From positions 1,405,855-1,469,854 of the forward strand of contig NC_134030.1 in assembly GCF_964204645.1 (NCBI RefSeq): a DNA stretch of 64,000 nucleotides, in the 5' to 3' direction. This DNA is from Tubulanus polymorphus (Eukaryota; Nemertea; Palaeonemertea; Tubulaniformes; Tubulanidae). Positions 22,601 through 29,936 of the stretch are shown piece after piece. A model generated the notes under the pieces. It was given only the letters and a program-made list of their open reading frames with translations. It had not been told where the DNA came from and did no database searches. Numbering within the stretch: the first letter of the stretch is position 1; every line of letters begins with the position of its first letter. A program made the translations under genes and the position numbers.

Positions 22601-25552
22601 TGAGATGATACCGATGTGATACAATTCCAGTAAGTCAGGTTTAGGGAATAGATATTTAAACCCTCAGATGATACCGATGTGATACAATTCCAGTAAGTCA
22701 GGTTTAGGGAATAGATATTTAAACCTTCAGATGATACCGATGTGATACAATTCCAGTAAGTCAGGTTTAGGGAATAGATATTTAAACCTTCAGATGAAAC
22801 CGATGTGATACAATTCCAGTAAGTCAGGTTTAGGGAATAGATATTTAAACCTTCAGATGATACCGATGTGATACAATTCCAGTAAGTCAGGTTTAGGGAA
22901 TAGATATTTAAACCTTGAGATGAAACCGATGTGATACAATTCCAGTAAGTCAGGTTTAGGGAATAGATATTTAAACCTTCAGATGATACTGATGAATTTA
23001 GCAATTTTGAATGAATTAAACCAATATGAGATTTCGATCCTAAGAATATTGGAAGCTTGTGTTTAACGTTACTAAATAGTAATATTATATAAAGCTAGAA
23101 GGACACGAGCGTATCCATTTTTTTGCCCGATCGCAACAATTAAATTCGCCGGTGAATTTATACGCCCGATACGAGCGGGTACCGATCTATCTATAAATCG
23201 GCCGTCACGGTGATTTCGTCGCCCGCCGACATTAAACATGTTCGATATTTACGCCGGTGTTCAGGTCACTTGTTAATTCGCTCGTCTTGTCGGCAAGCTT
23301 AAAAAGATTTAGAAAAAACTACAAATTCTCATTCCTGAATGAACTGGATTCATCTGGGTTCAGTTTCATGAGACACAGTTCAAACTGCTCTAGAATTTGA
23401 GTTTGTAATTAATGTATGTGATTATAATGAATTGTAATTTTTGTTTTACAGCTTTGGCATTTCGGTTAAGTCGTGCGTTCCGGCGGGAGGAGTTTGTACG
23501 TTTGTTTCTCCCGGAGTGTAAGTAGTTTAACTATTTTCATACAATATCATTTAGTGTGACGTATGTCACTGATAATCAAAATCTAATAATAACTGTTGAT
23601 CCGTAGTATTAACATTGTGCAATTGAAATCCTATAGTTGTTTTTAGAAAGGATAAATGGCGCCATCAATGTGACAATCGATTGTAAAGTTTAAGAAATGA
23701 ATGTTTAACCTCGCCGAGTACCAGAATTCTTAACCGTAGCATCGAAACCATTCGACTTGTTGTTTAATGTATTTCTCTCTATTTTTATTTTACAGTGATG
23801 ATCATTTTACAAGACTGCCCGTTTGGGGACTTGGTGGGGGAATTCAAAAGAAACTTGGTTCCCGATAGGATACCACCACCGGTTAATCCTATGTCGCCCG
23901 CTGCTGCCCCTCCCCAAAATCCGATAAATTCGCCTCAGCAGCGGCCTGTCAGACAGCCGCCCCCGGCCGCCACTCGTTCGTCAGACAGAGTCCGGGGACG
24001 GCTGTTTGAAGGAGATCTGACGGAGGTAAGAATCTTTATTTGTTTTCATATTTTATTCAGGATATCAGTTGAAGTTCAGCAAATAAATTACCAGACCTGT
24101 AAACAGAAGAGTAGTTATAAATTTCCATTTGCGGGTAAAACCCCATAGTCGAAAACCTTCGGTTATTGATCTATATCTGCTTAAGACCAATGGTTGTACA
24201 CACGAGTGCGAAAACTTATCGCTCAAACTTTGATTGTATCCATGGTAACGCGTACAGTATACTATGCGTGACTTACCGTTTCCTATCACTGGAATACAAT
24301 ACTGTTTTAGACCATGAGCGCCATCTGCGGCGGTCATAACGGACTGAGTGGTGATTGGCTGAAATGCTCGTCTACCGTGGTGACGATTATTCGGTGTTAC
24401 ACGTGCAGCAGACACGTCTCTGAATATCTAACATTTGATTGTTGTAACTCATCGGGAAAAATATGTTTATGAGTCGATTTTTTGTCGAAATTTTGTTCGG
24501 CAGAAAATTGGCTGCGTACGTCAAGAAGGCGGCTGATATTTGTATCGTGTGACCCCTCGTCCCGGTAATATGCCGACCCACGTACACCTGAGACCAGTTG
24601 CATAGTCAGAGCTTAGAATTAAGACCGTTCTAAGACCAACTTAGTTCTATAGCCAATCTAATAACTTGAGACCAGTCTTTAGATTTAAGACCACTTTTGG
24701 ACTTAAGTCTTGACCATGGAATCGGCCCCAGATGCTTATTCCGCTGTATTGGATGCTGACGTGCTCGTGTCTTCCAGCAATGTTGTTATTCACCAAAAAT
24801 ATCATGTTTTCTTCGAATAACACGATTCATCTGAGTCTGGGTTTAACGGATGACACGTTCAAACAGAACTACGAAATCAATATCAGAAGTCCTTTTATAT
24901 TGAAACGGTCCCAGAAGTCCCTGTTATAATGGGTACTTTTTCAAAAAAAGTAACGAGAACTCCGATGGCTTTCCGTATCGGTAAAAACTAACTATTTCTA
25001 TGAGCGTCACTCGTAGATTTACCGAAACGCCACCTTGTGACACGATATCCTAACTACGTATAGGTGTTTTATTTGCTGAATCGCTGGTTTCTCATTCTCA
25101 TTTTTTATACTTGTGTTTAATTTTTTACTAAACAAATTTTTCACTTTTTCTCTTTACAGACACGACCACCGCCAAAAAAAACTAGAACAAAAAGGAAAAG
25201 AAAAGTTGCGGTCGTCGTGGCTCCGCAGGGAGGAGGAGCAAGAGTGGTCCCGGCGGATGGTGCGGCTGACGAAGGTAATCGGGAGGAAGGGGAGGGGATA
25301 AATAGGAAGCGGCCGAGGAGGGATGGTGGTGGGGCTGGGGATGGTGCGGGTCCTGCTCCTCCTGCTCCTCCATCCGTATCTCGGGCGGTCACTCGTTCAC
25401 TCGCCAAAAAGCTGGCGAGTGAACGAGTGGCCCGAGAGGTAGAGGTGGTGGCCCGACATACGGATGGAATGTGGGAGGAGCGGCTTCGTTCGGGGACAAT
25501 TCCGGATTTGTTAACTGATTTAAAAAATATTCTTTCAGTGAAGGGATATTAG
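12294..25552 (+). CDS. Main gene, unit 1: ten-exon nuclear-like protein, family unknown
   Basis: Proposed join: 12294-12356, 13521-13616, 14026-14064, 14441-14467, 16331-16369, 16580-16661, 17372-17491, 23452-23517, 23796-24025, 25160-25552. The sum is 1155 nt, 384 codons plus stop, with phases matching at every junction. Residues 1-21 are basic (MPKATKKTRGAG), then a Gln19 run, Ser/Thr/Pro-rich linkers, a Ser run, an aromatic segment (FSEEDRLFSSNG), a basic/hydrophobic segment (LSRAFRREEFVRLFLPEL then MIILQD), a Pro-rich linker, KKTRTKRKRK, and a Gly/Ala/Pro-rich tail ending ILSVKGY. No signal peptide or membrane span is apparent. A nuclear location is inferred from the basic cluster only. 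Junctions 5-6 and 6-7 are the least certain. Confidence 0.65.
12357..13520. other. Intron 1, unit 1
   Basis: About 1.16 kb with no separate gene. Contains ATCGATTTAAG-type palindromic half-sites and two related blocks with GTCTGGT(C/T)GCTATGGAA (near 12776 and 13313). About 14 substitutions against unit 2 (~1.2%), which sets the neutral background for the exon comparison. Confidence 0.6.
13521..13616 (+). CDS. Exon 2 (Gln run), unit 1
   Basis: Acceptor TTTTATAG, donor GTAAGT, phase 0 at both ends. Encodes GTA, 19 glutamines (mainly CAA) and KFNISMSGID. Confidence 0.68.
14026..14064 (+). CDS. Exon 3, unit 1
   Basis: Thirteen codons, FLPTTPPSGSSTP, between TATTTTCAG and GTAAGT. Six of 39 nt differ from unit 2, and four of the five changed codons are synonymous. 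Confidence 0.65.
14441..14467 (+). CDS. Exon 4 (27-nt microexon), unit 1
   Basis: Nine codons, DLSPIQHVD, between ATCTTTACAG and GTAAGAG. Phase 0 on both sides, so it could be skipped without a frameshift. Confidence 0.6.
14468..16330. other. Intron 4, unit 1
   Basis: About 1.9 kb, intron-like. Includes several GATGGCGCCAT/GGCGCCATCTAT motifs and two CCTCG(C/A)(C/T)TGCCA motifs near 15518-15545. Small ORFs at 14600 and 15120 have no support; the second is lost in unit 2. Intron-like throughout. Confidence 0.5.
16331..16369 (+). CDS. Exon 5, unit 1
   Basis: Thirteen codons, RQFASQARSPSLN, between TTTCTAG and GTAAGT, phase 0. The other two frames would not fit the adjoining exons. Confidence 0.58.
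16580..16661 (+). CDS. Exon 6 (AGC/CAG run, frame ambiguous), unit 1
   Basis: Acceptor TATTTACAG, donor GTAAGT. In the frame that keeps the whole gene open it encodes LSNN, nine serines and APLPLETPPDLQAR, leaving one base for exon 7. If splicing instead uses the AACAACAG inside the exon, the repeat reads as glutamines followed by RTPPAGDASRLASKK and hits TAA within the donor, giving a short protein. Confidence 0.5.
16662..17361. other. Intron 6, unit 1
   Basis: About 700 bp between exons 6 and 7. GC content rises near 17130-17330. No additional exon could be placed with confidence. One is possible, because the exon 6-7 phase is the weakest link in the gene model. Confidence 0.45.
17372..17491 (+). 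CDS. Exon 7, unit 1
   Basis: Frame VAGCTSTVGFPTPFSEEDRL then FSSNGQSPVNQRFSWFSFP. It begins after the AG of AACATCACAG so that one base carried from exon 6 completes a Thr codon. The stronger-looking acceptor ends at 17361 and would add NITA in the same frame, but needs a phase-0 exon 6. The donor GTATCG is weak. A second in-frame donor (CTCAGGTCAGG, exon end ~17533) would add 14 residues. Confidence 0.5.
17520..18425 (+). repeat. ~40-bp GGTCCGGTCCAGGCATCAC minisatellite, unit 1
   Basis: About 20 units of ~40 bp (GGTCCAGGCATCACCGGGTA then CTGAACATCCAGTCC), some lengthened by AGCTTCGAGAACT. It starts at the end of exon 7 and occupies the start of intron 7. GC-rich in an AT-rich region. Confidence 0.95.
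18426..19523. mobile_element. Same DNA transposon, right end deleted, unit 1
   Basis: Starts with the same CAGGGTTCGTCGCGG inside the minisatellite. It breaks at about 19523, where a ~256-bp deletion took the right terminus and the following minisatellite units. The element therefore pre-dates the separation of the two units. Confidence 0.72.
19671..19867 (+). repeat. 35-bp GTCGAGGGACCGTTTAGGAAG repeat, unit 1
   Basis: Six copies of a 35-bp unit, GTCGAGGGACCGTTTAGGAA then GTTCACGTCTTTCAC, in intron 7. The last copy is truncated. Confidence 0.94.
19868..20440. other. Intron 7 middle, unit 1
   Basis: Holds a diverged tandem pair built on AAGATGGCC(G/A)CCACAG(C/T)(C/T)AT followed by a CTTAAG-rich palindrome (near 20089-20225). 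A C run occurs at 20408. No gene seen. Unit 2 carries one extra ~175-bp copy here. Confidence 0.5.
20440..21810 (+). mobile_element. Decayed DIRS-type retrotransposon fragment, unit 1
   Basis: In three interrupted frames the plus strand reads pieces typical of DIRS reverse transcriptases: AIEPVRDEATSGWFS near 21080, VPIHPKSHQF with FQFRSLPVGLSTA near 21290-21390, and VYLDDWLLVPNS near 21613, which contains the YxDD-type active site. Upstream is a gag-like stretch with a 24-bp repeat encoding APAPAAQGS (20636-20745). Frameshifts and stops separate the pieces and no tyrosine recombinase domain was found, so it is a dead fragment in intron 7. Assignment rests on remembered family motifs. Confidence 0.7.
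22245..22990 (-). repeat. 63-bp satellite with open minus frame, unit 1
   Basis: Twelve copies of a 63-bp unit (AATTCCAGTAAGTCAGGTTT then AGGGAATAGATATTTAAACC). As 63 is a multiple of three, a 254-codon minus-strand ORF stays open (repeat SVSSEGLNIYSLNLTYWNCI plus T), but I see no start context or neighbour supporting translation. On the plus strand every copy contains a donor-like CAGTAAGT shortly before exon 8. Confidence 0.93.
23192..23240 (+). promoter_or_regulatory. Possible internal TATA promoter upstream of exon 8, unit 1
   Basis: A TATAAATCGG box lies in a GC-richer patch 260 bp before exon 8, with an ATG (ATGTTCGATATTTACGCC) 46 bp downstream. That ATG frame stops after 12 codons, so if the box is real the product would be non-coding or need other splicing. 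The unit 2 equivalent keeps TATAAATCGG near 54588. Weak evidence. Confidence 0.22.
23452..23517 (+). CDS. Exon 8, unit 1
   Basis: Acceptor TTTTACAG, donor GTAAGTAG. Enters with two bases and leaves one: A, LAFRLSRAFRREEFVRLFLP, E. An amphipathic, Arg-rich segment. Only this frame is open and it links exons 7 and 9. Confidence 0.65.
23796..24025 (+). CDS. Exon 9, unit 1
   Basis: Acceptor TTATTTTACAG, donor GTAAGAA, 230 nt. Reads LMIILQDCPFGDLVGEFKRN, then a Pro/Gln-rich linker and TRSSDRVRGRLFEGDLTE, ending in phase 0. Confidence 0.68.
24026..25159. other. Intron 9 with a possible relic or alternative exon, unit 1
   Basis: Mostly intron. From 24718 two overlapping plus frames look protein-like: MESAPDAYSAVLDADVLVSS to HVFFE then stop, and a second that continues NNTIHLSLGLTDDTFKQNYE to RSQKSLL then stop. 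Together they suggest a former exon with a frameshift, or an alternative exon. Splice phases do not join either to exons 9 and 10. The unit 2 equivalent is at ~56105-56318 with one replacement. Confidence 0.35.
25160..25552 (+). CDS. Exon 10 (terminal coding exon), unit 1
   Basis: Acceptor CTCTTTACAG, then 130 codons and TAG. Starts TRPPPKKTRTKRKRKVAVVV with a nuclear-localisation-like basic cluster, followed by Gly/Ala/Glu-rich sequence, a second basic cluster (NRKRPRRDGGG), a Pro/Ala stretch and SVSRAVTRSLAKKLASERVA, ending ILSVKGY. Much GC-richer than its surroundings. The SRAVTRS...ASERVAR region is a DNA palindrome. Three partial inverted copies lie elsewhere in the unit. Confidence 0.72.
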   Translation, partial: TRPPPKKTRTKRKRKVAVVVAPQGGGARVVPADGAADEGNREEGEGINRKRPRRDGGGAGDGAGPAPPAPPSVSRAVTRSLAKKLASERVAREVEVVARHTDGMWEERLRSGTIPDLLTDLKNILSVKGY

Positions 25553-25608
25553 GTGCCTTGAACGCATGAGTCGTTCATGCGCGCCTAATATGCCTTCACT
25601 GAAAAAAA
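25533..25608 (+). other. Long hairpin at the 3' end of the gene, unit 1
   Basis: Overlaps the stop codon. Outer arms TTTCAGTGAAGG-ATATTAGG and CCTAATAT-CCTTCACTGAAA pair over about 20 bp with one mismatch. An inner stem CGCATGA/TCATGCG closes it. It could be an RNA 3' end or stability element, or the terminus of a foldback element that supplied the stop codon. Confidence 0.6.
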
Positions 25609-26190
25609 TCAACTATAACATGTACCACATATTTTTTGATTTAATTTTAGTCCAATTCCACAATTATTTCGGCTTACAATAGTGTCTTCAATTCTTTAAA
25701 GCCCAAAGCACCTTTTTGACTCAACATCCAGTATGAAGGTGGCCGGGAATCGGGCCTGTTTTCTTCCATTTTTGTATCCCGCCCAGCATACTGGTTGTTG
25801 ACTCGAAAAGGTGCTCGCTCTGGGAGCTTATCAAAGGCAGGTGATGGGAAAGGTGCCATCACACACTCTCCTTTGATAAGTTTCCTAGAGTGTCACGGGC
25901 TTTAACGGGTTGAATTCACTATAATACCAATTTTCCAAAATCAATTTAATTTCTTTCAGGCCATTCTTTTTCCATGTTTTTCTGGTACATGTTATGGTTG
26001 ATTTCCATTTTCTAAAATCCGGAATTGAAGCCGTTCGAAGTCGGGGGGATGGTGGTGGGGTTGGGTTAGTTTAGGGTTCCTCTCTGATTACCTTCTTTAG
26101 CTCATCATCCGTGCAGGTGGCGCTTGCTCTTCTAGCCGGTGTTCCCTGGGGTAAACATTTTAAATTTAAAAAATCAAAAATAAAAAAAAA
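25609..26190. other. 3' flank of the gene with a degenerate exon 10 relic, unit 1
   Basis: No gene. At about 26050-26150 the sequence resembles exon 10 twice: GGGATGGTGGTGGGG in the sense direction, then TTCCTCTCTGATTACCTTCT and GTGGCGCTTGCTCTTC as a decayed inverted copy. AATAAA-like strings appear only in the A-rich tracts from ~26180, so the polyadenylation site is unclear. Confidence 0.45.
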
Positions 26191-26194
26191 ATTA

Positions 26195-26790
26195 TAAAAT
26201 CTTTAAAAATCTCATCTCATTTCATCCAATTTATTTATTTGCGGGTGCGATGCCTATCGCACCCATTCATGTCATCCATCAAAAAAAAAATTAAAACTAA
26301 AAACGAAAAAAAATATAAAAATTTAAAAAATCTCATCTCATTTCATCCAATTTATTTGCGGGTGCGATTCCTATCGCACCCATTCATGTCATTCATCCAA
26401 AAAAAATAAAAAACTAAAAACGAAAAAAAAATATAAAAATTAAAAAAATCTCATCTCATTTCATCCAATTTATTTATTTGCGGGTGCGATTCCTATCGCA
26501 CCCATTCATGTCATTCATCCAAAAAAAAATAAAAAACGAAAAACGAAAAAAAAATATTAAAATTAAAAAATCTCATCTCATTTCATCCAATTTATTTATT
26601 TGCGGGTGCGATCCCTATCGCACCCATTCATGTCATTCATCAAAAAAAAATTAAAACTAAAAACGAAAAAAAATTTAAAAATTTAAAAAATCTCATCTCA
26701 TTTCATCCAATTTATTTATTTGCGGGTGCGATTCCTATCGCACCCATTCATGTCATTCATCCAAAAAAAATTTAAAAACTAAAAATTAAA
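26195..26790. repeat. ~120-bp repeats each with a GGGTGCGAT hairpin, unit 1
   Basis: Five copies of a 108-124-bp unit: an A-rich half, TCTCATCTCATTTCATCC, and the perfect hairpin GGGTGCGAT, 4-nt loop, ATCGCACCC. The stem is unchanged in all copies while the loop varies (GCCT, TCCT, CCCT). Confidence 0.92.
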
Positions 26791-27039
26791 GTTCTAAGTT
26801 TGTTGTTAGATTCTATTCAAAGAACGTTGTAAAGTTCTTAATTTGTCGTAAAAAACGTTTGAAAAAAAGAACTTCTTAAAGTTCTCAATCTGCCGTAAAA
26901 TGCAATTGAAAAGATTATAACTCACATGAAAATTAAAAAGATAAAATAATTGATAAATAATCATTAATAAAAATTGAACTTTGGTCTCGCAATGTTTCCC
27001 CGTTATGCATTTTTTACTCGTCGTCAAACATCGGCAGCT

Positions 27040-27635
27040 CATAGTCGATACTCGCAGCTCGATACACACCAGCAGCTTGTCGTCGATACACACCAGCAGC
27101 TCGATACACACCAGCAGCTTGTCGTCGATACTCACCAGCAGCTCGATTCACACCAGCAGTTCGTCGTTGATACACACCAGCAGTTCGTCGTCGATACACA
27201 CCAGCAGTTCGTCATCGATACACACCAGCAGTTCGTCGTCGATACACACCAGCAGCTCGATACACACCAGCAGTTCGTCATCTATACACACCAGCAGTTT
27301 GTCGTCGATACACACCAGCAGTTCGTCGTCGATACACACCAGCAGTTCGTCGTCGATACACACCAGCAGTTGGATACACACCAGCAGCTCGATACTCAGC
27401 AGCAGTTTGATACACACCAGCAGCTCGTCGATACACACCAGCAGTTCGTCGTCGATACACACCAGAAGCTCGATACACACCAGCAGCTCGTCGTCGATAC
27501 ACACCAGCCGCTCGATACTCACAGCTCGATACACACCAGCAGCTCGTCGATACACACCAGCAGCTCGATACTCACCAGCAGCTCGATACACACCAGCAGC
27601 TCGTCGTCGATACACACCAGCAGCTTGATACCAAA
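27040..27635 (+). repeat. GATACACACCAGCAG minisatellite, open in several frames, unit 1
   Basis: Units of 21 or 24 bp (GATACACACCAGCAGCTC with GTC inserts), all lengths divisible by three, so several frames on both strands are open. The longest plus frame (26974-27708, 244 codons) starts MNFGLAMFPRYAFFTRRQTS, runs through DTHQQ repeats and ends with LLAGENLPPIGVKHDQAIIL plus GI. Non-repeat ends in frame make coding conceivable, but several frames being open equally weakens the case. Confidence 0.9.
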
Positions 27636-27708
27636 ACAGCTTTTAGCTGGTGAAAACCTACCCCCCATCGGGGTTAAACATGATCAAGCTATTATTCTAG
27701 GAATATAA

Positions 27709-28602
27709 CTGTTGCAAGGGAAGTTAAGATTCATTATATCCTAAACTTGATACAAAGAGATTATTGCTAATTATGAATTTCAAGGGTTTAAAAACTGATT
27801 TAAAAATCTTGAAAGACGCTCGGTCTCACTAGAGATTTTCATCTTAAAGATTTATTGTCCTCTTACTATTGTTTAGGTGATCTATAATTTGGTAAATGCT
27901 GCTGTTGGAAAGATGCCAGAAGAAAGTTGATTCGTGCACATCTTCACTTCACGTATTTATTGCACAAGGCGCCGACTTGCACCTGCACTACACCATTCAC
28001 ACTTCACCACTTCTGCATCTTTATCAATTAATTCTGGCATCTATTTGAAAATTACTTTAAACATCAGATCTCAAACTGAAACATTGAGGTATTGAATTTC
28101 AAACTGAAATATCGAGCTATCGAATCTCGATCTCAAATGTTTACTGGAAGCCATATTTGATGTTGTATTATTCATCATAGATTGTTTAGTGTTTTCTGGC
28201 ATATGCGGGCCATTTAAGATGGTCAGATAAATTCCCCGGTGGAAAATATATCTCGTGGAAGAGTCATGGAAATGAAAAATATCTTATGTAGATGTGAAGT
28301 TAGGAACCTTGCAACAGTTATTCCACCTGAGGATAATTTGATATAAGATGAATCAGTTATTGGATCATTTAACTGAAGCCAAATATAGTGAAAATCTTAG
28401 TAAAAATTTGTCTCAAACTACAATTGAAAGGACTTATCACAGTTCTAATTCGACTCTAGGTGCGTTCAGAAGAACTTCTTAACAGTGAAAAAACTTGACT
28501 AAAAATCAGGAATCGACCCTGTTCATTGATAAGATTTGATCTTTATTTGAAGATTAAGAATCAAACTCGCTAATTCACAATTTTTGGTAGTAAATACTGT
28601 TG
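27709..28602. other. Gene-free spacer, unit 1
   Basis: AT-rich sequence without a recognisable gene or repeat. The unit 2 counterpart is ~59115-60005. Confidence 0.5.
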
Positions 28603-28735
28603 ATCCATCATATTCGCAGCCCCCGTGGGCTTATCGATCCATCATACGTGCAGCCCCCGTGGGCTTACCAGTCCATCATACAGCCCCAGTGGGCTTATCA
28701 ATCCATCATACGCGCAGCCCCCTTGGGCTTATCAA
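28603..28735 (+). repeat. 34-bp GCAGCCCCCGTGGGCTTA repeat, unit 1
   Basis: Four copies of a 32-34-bp unit built on CCATCATACG(C/T)GCAGCCC and a GTGGGCTTA(C/T)CA end. Confidence 0.9.
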
Positions 28736-28919
28736 TGAGAAACATTCAGACATAGTAACCGTTTTACTCGTGCTTTTCAACGACACCGTCTTATCACTCT
28801 GTAGAACGGCGATCGCAGCGTGAAATTTGTAATCGTATTTCTCCGCTGAATTTGAATATTTGATACGCGACGCGCGTGATTGAAGCTTTGTTTATGTTCG
28901 TGCTTGCCGCGATGAATTG

Positions 28920-29204
28920 TCATAAATATATCCTCCGTACAGGAGGACCATGAAAAGGTTTGAAGGGATCCCTAGTTAGCGCTTGTCCAGGTTTGGCTCT
29001 GGACCCGCTTGTTCGACTAGGCATCTTGTTGGAAATTTTGTCGACTGAAACTTCCGTAACTTTCGTTTTAGACCTCGCTGCTCGAAGAGCCGTTGCTGCG
29101 TCGGTTACTGTCATGCTTCGGCACAATTTTGAACGATTGTTGGAAACCGCCTTGTTCTTCTGCTGCAGATGTTGACTGTGTCGTACCCACAGTAAAGTAG
29201 CCAT
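28920..29204 (-). CDS. Small basic hypothetical protein (94 aa), unit 1
   Basis: Minus-strand ORF from ATG in TTTAAGATGGC, a fair Kozak context. Begins MATLLWVRHSQHLQQKNKAV, is rich in Ser, Lys and Arg, and ends VRRIYL. No family recognised. The single substitution against unit 2 is synonymous (CTG/CTA), weakly favouring coding. It could also be a relic of a mobile-element protein. Confidence 0.35.
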   Translation of the reverse strand: MATLLWVRHSQHLQQKNKAVSNNRSKLCRSMTVTDAATALRAARSKTKVTEVSVDKISNKMPSRTSGSRAKPGQALTRDPFKPFHGPPVRRIYL

Positions 29205-29479
29205 CTTAAATTCAAATAGTTTCGGACATTTGAGGTCCTCATCAACTCCGAGTCTTCATTCAACTGCAGTTACTGCCATTTGCCAGTGTCTGATGTAGAA
29301 GTTCTGACTTGACATTTTGATTTTCAGAATTAAAACCTTTTTTCTATTAAAGAAATTAGATATTGGTCAAAAAGAAATTAGATATTGGTTAAAAAACAAG
29401 TGAATAATTGTTTGTATGAAAAAAGAAAATCATGTTAGAAAAAAATATAGATGTGAAAAAATATAGATGTAAGAAAAAA

Positions 29480-29670
29480 AAAGTATATTGTAAATCGACG
29501 AGACGACAGAACCAGCATCAGCAACAACAACATCAGAGGAAGCAGTAACCAGTTATTTATCAGCTCCATAAATTACTGAAACGAAATCCACAACTCGGAA
29601 ACCAACCACACTCAACTCTAGAATTGTTCATACAACTGTCAACATGGAGTTCATCTCACAAGCAAATTAG
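29480..29670 (+). ncRNA. Possible leading exon of the 266-bp exon series, end of unit 1
   Basis: Ends with the same ~48 nt (GAATTGTTCATACAACTGTC to CAAATTAG) and a GTAATT donor as the 157-nt exon-like blocks, but its upstream part is different and unique. It could be the first or an early exon of a non-coding transcript that crosses the arbitrary unit boundary into unit 2. The upstream limit is a guess. Confidence 0.3.
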
Positions 29671-29936
29671 GTAATTATCTTATGAAATTGTATGAATTGC
29701 CAATTTAACATTTTTGCATTTCAAGTAGGTGTAATTGAATGTTTGTCAACCTTACTCTTATAAAACTGTGTTAACCGTTGAACAGGATTCTAAGACTGTG
29801 CAGAAAACCCGTTATCGCTGCTTTGCACCTATAATTATCTGATAAATTAGTATGGAATGCCAATTTTACATTTTTGCATTTAAGTTTAAGTGAGTTTAAA
29901 ATCACGTTTCATTTGTTGTTTATTTTGTCTTTTCAG

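Larger units (their letters stand above)
1..29756. repeat. Macrosatellite unit 1 (~29.8 kb)
   Basis: First of at least three head-to-tail copies of a ~30 kb unit. The start CTTATAAAACTGTG recurs at 29757 and 61304, and all internal landmarks recur in the same order and strand. The unit boundary is set by the window start, so its phase is arbitrary. Compared with unit 2 it has eight instead of six copies in the 266-bp array, a 59-bp deletion near 3885, fewer copies of the ~18-bp and 47-bp intron arrays, more copies of the 63-bp array, and a ~256-bp deletion at ~19523 that removed the right end of a transposon. Confidence 0.97.

Noticed and set aside
22240-23004. 254-codon minus-strand repeat protein
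   Set aside because: A 63-bp repeat without a stop in one frame is open by arithmetic; no non-repeat domain, promoter or splice evidence.
27148-27615. Antisense ORFs across the GATACACACCAGCAG array
   Set aside because: Several frames on both strands are open because unit lengths are multiples of three; the antisense frames consist almost only of repeats.
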